The notes below the pieces were generated by a model. That model saw only the letters and a list, made by a program, of their open reading frames with translations. It searched no databases and was not told the DNA's origin. This document shows, piece by piece, positions 18,291-24,993 of a DNA stretch of 41,988 nucleotides (the first letter of the stretch is position 1; each line of letters begins with the position of its first letter). Position numbers and translations under genes: made by a program. Source of the DNA: Planctomycetota bacterium (GTDB taxonomy: Bacteria; Planctomycetota; Planctomycetia; Pirellulales; Pirellulaceae); contig QWPJ01000002.1 of the NCBI GenBank assembly GCA_003671195.1, positions 1 through 41,988 on the forward strand, written 5' to 3'.

Positions 18291-20384
18291 GTTGTTTAGA
18301 TCTTTTGCGGCCAGTTGGTAGAAGCGAACCAGAGCCCTTTGGAGGGAGAGTTGGTTTGGTTCGAGGGATAGGGCTTTGATTTGGGTCCGGAATGCTTCTC
18401 GATTTTTCCCGTTCTTTTCCAGGCAGTGAGCCAAGGTGTCTTGGTAGGCGGATTGTTCGGGGGCAAGACTGCAGGACCTGCGGCTTAGCATCAGGGCTTC
18501 CTGTTTGTCCGCATCGGTATTGATCAAGAGCCAGGCGAGGGTGTTCAGGGAGTTGGCAAGCCGTTTCTTTTCCATGGCTTGAAACATGGGGTTTGCCAGT
18601 CGCAGGTCTCGGTCCATGCCATCGATTTCATTTCGCAGGGCGCCGACGGTTTGTTCTTGATCGGCTAGACGACGTCGTTTTTGTTCGGGGGATTCGGTCA
18701 GTTGGGCCAGTCCGATCAGGGCATCGACGTTGTCGCTAGCTAGATGGATCGATTGGAAGTAATCCTCGCGGGCTTGATCAGTATTGCCTTTTTTGGCTCG
18801 ATCGTTGGCGCGATAGAGGTAATAATTCGATGCAAGATCGAGTTGGAATTCGTCGACTTGCATACGAAAGAGCTTTTCGGTTTCGTAGCGGCCTACCCAT
18901 TTCTCCAGAGACTGTGCGGCTTGGTCGTCGCGCAGTTGGTCGTGCAAGGATGAGGAGAGGTGGTGGAGGGCCAGAAGCGTGGCCGTTTCGGGCGAGTCTT
19001 CTTTGCCTTCGAGGACTCGGCGCAGTTCGAGTTGCGCCCAATCCTGGAGCCCTAGTTCGATCAGTCGCTGGGCCAGTTCGAGGCGTTGGGAATCGGCGCT
19101 GAGGGAGCGGAATTGGATCTCCTTTTGGGGAGCATTGGGCAAAGGAGGGGTATCGGCAGAGGGAGAGTCCGACGGCAGGGTCAGATCGGGGTTCAGGGCG
19201 ATGGATTTTCGATCCAGTGCGTCTTGGGCGATGCGTTGAGCGATTTGCGGTTGGTCTTGTCGAGCGAAACTTTCGGCCAGCAAGTAGTGGAGGATGGGGG
19301 GGAGGGTGTTAGGGAAGAGCTTGTGGATTTCGAGATATTGTTCTTGGACCAGTTCGGGGAGTTGGGCTTCGATGGCCCATTGTGCGAATTCGATGAGCGG
19401 ATCGAGATCGGGTGGTCCTTGTTGGCCTTGTCCGGCCAAGATTGCCGGCGGGATGCTTCGAGCGATCTGGAGTGCTTCGGGGCGGTTTTGAGGATTTTTC
19501 AAGAGTTGTTCGCTGACCCAGCGGGTCAGTTCGACCGAGACGTCCAGGCGGGTCTCTGGGCTGGAGTTTGCTAGGAGTTTTTCTTCGGTCTCGAGCAGTC
19601 GTTTCCAGGGGAGGGCTGTGAAAGGCTCGGGGTTGGAGAATGCCAGCGCGAGCCATTCGGAGGCTTGGCTGCTGGCTCCTTGGGTGCTCTGGAGGATTGA
19701 CGGTGCAAGGTCTCGATCGGGCGAATCGAGGAGGGCTTGAACGGTATTTGGGTCGAGTTGGGCGTTGAGTGTTGGGCTCGAAGCGACGCCTGGGATGCGT
19801 CTTTGGTTGAGGCGTCCGAGGAGTTCCAAGGCGGCGAGTTTGGAGTGCAGTTCGCTCGAGTCGTAGCAACTGATTCGGCACAGGGCCGCAACGCCGTGGT
19901 TGTTGTCCAGGGAGTTGAGTTCCTTGATGTGACGGCGTTTGGCTTCGGGGGGTGCAAGTTGGTAGGCTTCGACGATTTTGCGGGTCTCGAAGGGGTTGTT
20001 GTTCCAGGTCCAGCGAAGTTGGTTGCTCTGGAGCAGGAAGCGGGCCTGGCTGGCGATTTGCGGATCATCGTTGCGTGTGGCTTGGCGGATCTGTGCTAGG
20101 GCGAGGGTTCCGAGTGCTTCGAGTCGACGTTGCGCTTCGATCCGTTCGGAGTAGGACTCCGAGCCGAGCTTGACGATCCAGCCTTGGATTTCCTCTTGGG
20201 CGATCGCAGGGGCGTTTAGGGGAGACTGGGCATTGGCCTGCGGGGAGAGTGTCCAGGGGCAGACCCAGAGGAGAAGAGCCCAGAGAAGAAGAGCCCAGTG
20301 GAGAAGAGCCCAGTAGAGAAACGCGAGGGGGGCGAGACGGGCTCGTGCGATTTTTCGCTTACAGGTTGCCTGGACCTCGGTCAT
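18273..20384 (-). CDS. Exported HEAT/TPR-like repeat protein of unknown function
   Basis: The 703-residue protein starts with a basic segment and a long hydrophobic stretch (about 17-43), then a likely signal cleavage near SPQANA, so it should be exported or anchored. Residues about 65-120 match the pattern of HEAT-like segments (SYSERIEAQRRLEALG, DPQIASQARFLL). The C-terminal half is helical and reads like TPR units (YYLYRANDRAKKGNTDQA, SAYQDTLAHCLEKNGKNREA). Such proteins are protein-interaction scaffolds; no catalytic motif is visible. The hydrophobic stretch is encoded by four 15-nt repeats, producing WALLH/WALLL-type repeats. It converges with argG and diverges from the PilM-like operon. 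Confidence 0.75.
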   Translation of the reverse strand: MTEVQATCKRKIARARLAPLAFLYWALLHWALLLWALLLWVCPWTLSPQANAQSPLNAPAIAQEEIQGWIVKLGSESYSERIEAQRRLEALGTLALAQIRQATRNDDPQIASQARFLLQSNQLRWTWNNNPFETRKIVEAYQLAPPEAKRRHIKELNSLDNNHGVAALCRISCYDSSELHSKLAALELLGRLNQRRIPGVASSPTLNAQLDPNTVQALLDSPDRDLAPSILQSTQGASSQASEWLALAFSNPEPFTALPWKRLLETEEKLLANSSPETRLDVSVELTRWVSEQLLKNPQNRPEALQIARSIPPAILAGQGQQGPPDLDPLIEFAQWAIEAQLPELVQEQYLEIHKLFPNTLPPILHYLLAESFARQDQPQIAQRIAQDALDRKSIALNPDLTLPSDSPSADTPPLPNAPQKEIQFRSLSADSQRLELAQRLIELGLQDWAQLELRRVLEGKEDSPETATLLALHHLSSSLHDQLRDDQAAQSLEKWVGRYETEKLFRMQVDEFQLDLASNYYLYRANDRAKKGNTDQAREDYFQSIHLASDNVDALIGLAQLTESPEQKRRRLADQEQTVGALRNEIDGMDRDLRLANPMFQAMEKKRLANSLNTLAWLLINTDADKQEALMLSRRSCSLAPEQSAYQDTLAHCLEKNGKNREAFRTQIKALSLEPNQLSLQRALVRFYQLAAKDLNNGPQSP
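20264..20323. repeat. 15-nt tandem repeat encoding the signal-peptide core
   Basis: Four exact-period units (CCCAGAGGAGAAGAG, CCCAGAGAAGAAGAG, CCCAGTGGAGAAGAG, CCCAGTAGAGAAACG) lie on the plus strand. On the coding minus strand they give repeated Trp-Ala-Leu-Leu-(Leu/His) pentapeptides in the hydrophobic N-terminus of the HEAT/TPR-like protein. Confidence 0.85.
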
Positions 20385-20561
20385 GGCGTTGCTCAGCCGT
20401 TGCTCAGGGGGTGAAATCGTTCGGAGAACACACAGATTGCTGAATCGGTTGATTGTAGCTCATAGGCACAGTCGCTGGCAGTCCGGTCGGAGCGTCTGGG
20501 GTGAGAATGTCGATAAGACGGATAGAAATGGAAGAATTTTGGGGTTCAGGGGAGTAAAGTT

Positions 20562-20591
20562 TTGACAGTCGCTATGAATCCGCGATACCAT
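20562..20591 (+). promoter_or_regulatory. Probable promoter of the PilM-like operon
   Basis: TTGACA at 20562-20567 is followed after 18 nt by TACCAT at 20586-20591, about 70 nt before the PilM-like start codon. The rest of the divergent gap (20385-20662) shows no other feature. Confidence 0.45.
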
Positions 20592-20662
20592 TAAGGGGTT
20601 AAGGATCGCTTGGGGGAACTCCGGGCGTCGACTTGTCTTGAGATTCTTGGAGAATTCGCGTT

Positions 20663-23008
20663 ATGGCGAAAAAGATTCAGCACGTTTGGGGGATAGAGAT
20701 TGGGCAAAGTTCGCTCAAGGCCCTTCGGTGCCATTTGGACGGTGACCAAGTGGTCGCCGATACCTTTGATTACATCGAGTATCCGAAGATTCTCTCGCAA
20801 CCCGACGCAGAGCCTGAGGCGTTGATCAACGATGCGTTGGGTCAGTTCCTTTCGCGAAACGACTTGACCGGCTCGACCCGCATAGCCGTGAGCGTACCTG
20901 GCCAGAGTGGATTGGCGAAATTCTTCAAGCCCCCGCCGGTGGAGGTCAAGAAGATTGGAGACATCGTCAAGTACGAGGCCAAGCAGCAGATTCCTTTCGA
21001 TTTGAACGATGTGATCTGGGATTTCCAGCAGATGGAAGGCGCCCAGATTGAGGACGGCTATGCGCTCGAGAGCGAAGTCGGCTTGTTCGCCATGAAGAAA
21101 GAGGCCGTTTTCCGAGCCTTAAAGCCCTATCGCGACAAGGGCATCGATATCGATTTGGTGCAGTTGGCACCCATGGGCATCTACAACATGGTCTCCCACG
21201 AGCGCTTCGCCGAGTCGATGGCCACCGTGGAGTTCGATCCGGACCGTCCGCCGACGAATTCTGTTATTTTGAGCATCGGTACCGACGCGAGCGATCTGTT
21301 GGTCACCAATGGTTTTCGGGTATGGCAGCGGAGTGTTCCGATCGGAGGCAATCACTTCACAAGGCAATTGACTAAGGATTTGAAGCTGACGTTTGCCAAG
21401 GCCGAGCATATCAAGAAGAATGCGATGCAAGCCGACGATCCGAAGCTGGTTTTTCAGGCGATGCGACCGGTCTTTAACGACATGGTCACCGAGATTCAGC
21501 GGAGTTTGAGTTTCTACAAATCGCTGAACAAAAAGTCCGAGCTCGATGGCATGCTGGTGATGGGAAACACTGCAAAAATGCCGGGTTTATTGCAGTTCTT
21601 GGACAAAAACTTGGGCATGAAGGTCGAGCTCTACGACAAGTACCCCAAGCTGACGGGAAACGAGGTTTTGGGTGCTCAGCAGTTCAAAGAGAACGCCGCG
21701 GCTTATGGGGTCGTCTATGGAATGTGTTTGCAGCTTCTCAATCGCGGTCCGATGCGCACGAACTTGCTCCCTCGCGACATTGTTTTGGATCGGGTGATCC
21801 GCAACAAGAAGCCTTGGGCTGTAGGCGCCTTGTCACTCCTGCTCGTAGGCTTTGCGACCCATCATGCGATGCTTGGGCAATCCTACCGCCCGTTGCGGTC
21901 TGAGCTTTGGTCCAGCGCCGAGTCGAGCGTATCGTCGGTCGATAAAAACTCCAAGGACGAGGTGGCCAAGGATGAGGATTTCAAGGGCAAATTGAATCTG
22001 TACAAGAGCGTCGGTCTGGAGGTCAGCAAGGGAGCCCAGCAGAGGCTCATGTGCCTGGAGCTTTACGAAGCGATCGAACAGGCCTTGCAACGCGATCCGG
22101 TGCTGATGGAAAAGACGCCCCAGGAGCTGCCTTACAAAGACCGTATGGAGTTCCATGTCACGAGCGTCGAGCAGATGTATTTCGATAGCTTGGCCAATTG
22201 GTACAAACCCGATCTCAAGCAGAGTTATCAAGAGGAATACAAGTCGCGAGAGCAAGCGGGATTTGCCAAGATCAAGCGGGCAGCCGACAAGGATCCCGAT
22301 CCAACCGGACCGGGTTGGGTCATCGAGCTCAAGGGTTACCATTACTACAATGGGACCGAGAAGAAGGGCCGCGAGGGAGCCGCTCACGTGACGAACTATC
22401 TGGTCGAGTTTCTCGAGAACGGTACGGTCAAGCTTCCCGGTGACAAACCCGGCGAGGTGCGAGAGGTCAGCATGTATGACCTAGGAGTAAGGCGGCCGGT
22501 TTTGAGGAACCGCAGCGCCCAGCCGAATCGCTTGTACAAGGTTCCCAATCCGGAGTACTACCGACTGCTCGAAGAGCGCGGAATACGCGTCCCGGGGGGC
22601 TCGGGTTTTGGCGCCGGAGGAGGAGGCCCTTCGTTGACCGGTAGCGGTACGGGTGGAGGCGGTTTAGGGGGCGGTCCGAGTCTAGGTGCAGGCGGTCCCG
22701 GAGTTGGCCCCGGAGGGGGCTCGGAGCCCGAATCCGGTGACGGTGGCCTAGGACTCGGCGGTGGGCTTGGCACAGGAGGTGGTGTCGCCGGTGGCGGCGG
22801 CATCGGAGGCGGCCAGCAAGGTCCAATCGAGATCAAAGATGCTCAAGGAAACGTCGTTCCACCGAATTTCCCGGCTCCCAAGTTCGATTTCATCGTCCAA
22901 TTCGCTTGGAAGCCAGGCGAGTTGGCAAGCATTACCGGCCCTGCAGCGGCTTCTGCTCCCGCGGCCGCTGCGCCGGCCGGCGGGGCCGAACCCGAGAGCG
23001 GCAACTGA
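20663..23008 (+). CDS. PilM-like actin-fold protein fused to a membrane segment and glycine-rich tail
   Basis: Residues 1-365 match PilM, the cytoplasmic actin-like ATP-binding protein of type IV pilus assembly: WGIEIGQSSLKA (phosphate loop, about 9-20), VKYEAKQQIPFDL, the SIGTDASDLLV loop, and MVMGNTAKMPG-like nucleotide motif (LVMGNTAKMPGLL). Normal PilM ends near 350 residues. Here the chain continues with a membrane segment (about 383-400), a charged helical domain, a glycine-rich run (about 645-716) and an Ala/Pro tail, total 781. The pentapeptide EPESG occurs at 22724-22738 and again two codons before the stop at 22988-23002. GGAG near 20649 supports the ATG. It is the first of three genes separated by 80 and 15 nt, so an operon is likely. 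Function in pilus or secretion assembly is inferred. Confidence 0.85.
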   Translation: MAKKIQHVWGIEIGQSSLKALRCHLDGDQVVADTFDYIEYPKILSQPDAEPEALINDALGQFLSRNDLTGSTRIAVSVPGQSGLAKFFKPPPVEVKKIGDIVKYEAKQQIPFDLNDVIWDFQQMEGAQIEDGYALESEVGLFAMKKEAVFRALKPYRDKGIDIDLVQLAPMGIYNMVSHERFAESMATVEFDPDRPPTNSVILSIGTDASDLLVTNGFRVWQRSVPIGGNHFTRQLTKDLKLTFAKAEHIKKNAMQADDPKLVFQAMRPVFNDMVTEIQRSLSFYKSLNKKSELDGMLVMGNTAKMPGLLQFLDKNLGMKVELYDKYPKLTGNEVLGAQQFKENAAAYGVVYGMCLQLLNRGPMRTNLLPRDIVLDRVIRNKKPWAVGALSLLLVGFATHHAMLGQSYRPLRSELWSSAESSVSSVDKNSKDEVAKDEDFKGKLNLYKSVGLEVSKGAQQRLMCLELYEAIEQALQRDPVLMEKTPQELPYKDRMEFHVTSVEQMYFDSLANWYKPDLKQSYQEEYKSREQAGFAKIKRAADKDPDPTGPGWVIELKGYHYYNGTEKKGREGAAHVTNYLVEFLENGTVKLPGDKPGEVREVSMYDLGVRRPVLRNRSAQPNRLYKVPNPEYYRLLEERGIRVPGGSGFGAGGGGPSLTGSGTGGGGLGGGPSLGAGGPGVGPGGGSEPESGDGGLGLGGGLGTGGGVAGGGGIGGGQQGPIEIKDAQGNVVPPNFPAPKFDFIVQFAWKPGELASITGPAAASAPAAAAPAGGAEPESGN

Positions 23009-23088
23009 CGGTCGGCTCCTTGGCATGACCCGAGCGAAATTAACCAGCACCTAGTTCCATCTATAGCCATCCGATCAGGAAAAGCCCC

Positions 23089-24978
23089 ATGGACGATTTG
23101 AAACGGTACATCAAAGAGATATCCAAGTACTCCTTTTGGATCCTTGCAGGGTTGGTCCTGCTCTTGTCGAGCGTGATCTTCTATTTGACCTCGTCGAGCA
23201 TGTACTCGTCGATTTCTCAGAGAATCAGCACGGTCAATGGAGTCTTCACGAAGATCAACGAGATCTCAGGTAAGACTTCGACGCACCCCAACGAGCTATC
23301 CCACAAAGAGATGGAAAGGCGGCTTGAGGGACTCGTCGGCGATGTCGATCAAGCTTGGCAATTTCAGTACGAGCGACAAAAAGAGTTTTTGACGTGGCCT
23401 GCCAATGCCTTTCAATACCCCAAAGTCCGCGAAATCTTCGATGGACTCAGGCCTTTTGAGAAGAATGTCGCCTTTCCGCTTCCCGAGCCCATCCCCTCGC
23501 CTTTGGATCAAGTGACCGTTCGGGATAGGGACGTGTACAAGAGCTATATCGAGCCTGAGTTCCCTGCGCTTGCTAAACGCATCGGAAGCACCTGGAAGTT
23601 CGTACTGGATGCAAAAGCGATGTCTCCTGCCGTTGGAGGGTTCGAGCCTCCCGGTGGCGGCGCTTTTGGAGGTGGTTTGACCGGCGGAGCTCTGGCAAAA
23701 CCAGACGACAGCAAGGATTTGGTCCGGTGGCCTGAGGCGGCTCAAAAGGAGCTCATCTCGACGGCCTTGCCGTGGTATGCCCGTTCCACTCCACCGACGA
23801 TCCATGAAATCTACTACACCCAGGAAGACATCTGGCTTCTGCGCGGCATCATGGACATTCTGGCCAACACAAATGCGGAGGCCAAGGAGAACTTTCAGGC
23901 AGTGGTGCGCGAGATCGAGTGGATCCGCTGGGGCTCTAAGGCCAGTCGCGATGCAGGCAGCCTTTCAGGAGCCGGCGCCGCGGCCGGTGGTGGCGGAGGA
24001 ATGATGGGCGGGATGATGGGGGGCATGATGGGCGGTGGCCCCCCTTCGGAAGCCGAAAGTGGCGGAGGACCTCCTTCGGGCTATGGGGGGGGTGGCAAGG
24101 GAGGTTCTATGGTACCTGCCGGGGCAGGCAGAGCCAAAGACCCAGCCGAGGGGCGATATGTAGATACTTCGTTTAAGCCCCTTACCGGCGCTCAGCTTCG
24201 AAGTGCGATGGATTTGAAGAGTGCACCCGACGCGGTGATCGCCGTGGCCAAACGAATTCCAGTGCGCATGCGATTGAAGATCGACGAGTCGCAACTCGGG
24301 CGTCTGATCACCGAATGCGGAAACGGAAAAATGATGCTCGAAGTGCTTCAAGTTCGCTACAACACCGATGCGACCTCCAGTGGCGGAGCGGCCGGAAGTG
24401 CTGGCGGGGTGGGCGGATTCGGTGGTGAAGGCGAAGGAAACATACCGGGTTTGGGTGCCACCGGGGCCGGTGGGTCCGGAGCCGAATTGCGAAGCGACGG
24501 GGACTTGGGCGGTGAGCCAGAGTCGGGTGAAGGAGGTGCCCCTGCTGGCATGGGTGGCGCAGGTGGCTTGGGAAGTGGGTCCGCGAATCGTTCGTCCAAT
24601 GGAGAGGTAGCCGTCGAGATATTCGGTCTGGTGTATCTTTACAATCCACCAGCGAATTTGAGTGGAACCAAGGCGGTCGATTCAGCGGCCGCTCAGGCCG
24701 ATGCGGCGCCAGTTGCTGGGGATTCGAATCCACCGGCCCCAACGACCGATCCTGGCCAACCGGCTGGACCTGCTGACCCGGCAGTTCCTGCCAACCCGGG
24801 AACGCCTGCCGACCCGACTGTTCCCGCCGACCCGACTGTTCCTGCTGACCCGGGAACGCCTGCCGACCCGGCTGTTCCCGCTAACCCGGGAACGCCGGCT
24901 GACCCAAGTGTTCCTGCTGACCCGGGAACGCCTGCACCAGAGAATCCATCAACGAATCCCGCTTCGGGAAACAACTAA
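23089..24978 (+). CDS. Single-pass membrane protein with glycine-rich and proline-repeat regions (PilN/PilO-like position)
   Basis: The 629-residue protein has a short cytoplasmic N-terminus, one membrane segment (about 14-36, FWILAGLVLLLSSVIFYL) and a large outer part. PilN and PilO have this topology and lie after pilM, but they are about 200 residues long and I see no certain sequence match. Two glycine-rich runs (about 298-344, with GGMMGGMMGG repeats, and 427-504) separate folded segments such as PVRMRLKIDESQLGRLITEC. The C-terminus (about 560-616) is a repeat of PADPTV/PADPGT hexapeptides. EAESG (24049-24063) and EPESG (24514-24528) recur from the neighbouring proteins. It probably forms a complex with the PilM-like protein; this is inference. 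Confidence 0.75.
   Translation: MDDLKRYIKEISKYSFWILAGLVLLLSSVIFYLTSSSMYSSISQRISTVNGVFTKINEISGKTSTHPNELSHKEMERRLEGLVGDVDQAWQFQYERQKEFLTWPANAFQYPKVREIFDGLRPFEKNVAFPLPEPIPSPLDQVTVRDRDVYKSYIEPEFPALAKRIGSTWKFVLDAKAMSPAVGGFEPPGGGAFGGGLTGGALAKPDDSKDLVRWPEAAQKELISTALPWYARSTPPTIHEIYYTQEDIWLLRGIMDILANTNAEAKENFQAVVREIEWIRWGSKASRDAGSLSGAGAAAGGGGGMMGGMMGGMMGGGPPSEAESGGGPPSGYGGGGKGGSMVPAGAGRAKDPAEGRYVDTSFKPLTGAQLRSAMDLKSAPDAVIAVAKRIPVRMRLKIDESQLGRLITECGNGKMMLEVLQVRYNTDATSSGGAAGSAGGVGGFGGEGEGNIPGLGATGAGGSGAELRSDGDLGGEPESGEGGAPAGMGGAGGLGSGSANRSSNGEVAVEIFGLVYLYNPPANLSGTKAVDSAAAQADAAPVAGDSNPPAPTTDPGQPAGPADPAVPANPGTPADPTVPADPTVPADPGTPADPAVPANPGTPADPSVPADPGTPAPENPSTNPASGNN
24766..24935. repeat. 18-nt tandem repeat encoding proline-rich hexapeptides
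   Basis: About nine units of the type CCTGCCGACCCGACTGTT encode P-A-[DN]-P-x-[VT]. Third positions vary among the units. The repeat forms the C-terminal stalk of the second pilus-like protein and is prone to length change. Confidence 0.8.
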
Positions 24979-24993
24979 CCTAGGAGTTCGTTC

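Noticed and set aside
22558..22836. Proline-rich minus-strand open frames opposite the glycine-rich regions (also 24693-24974)
   Set aside because: Reverse complements of glycine codons give proline codons; these are shadows of the real genes.
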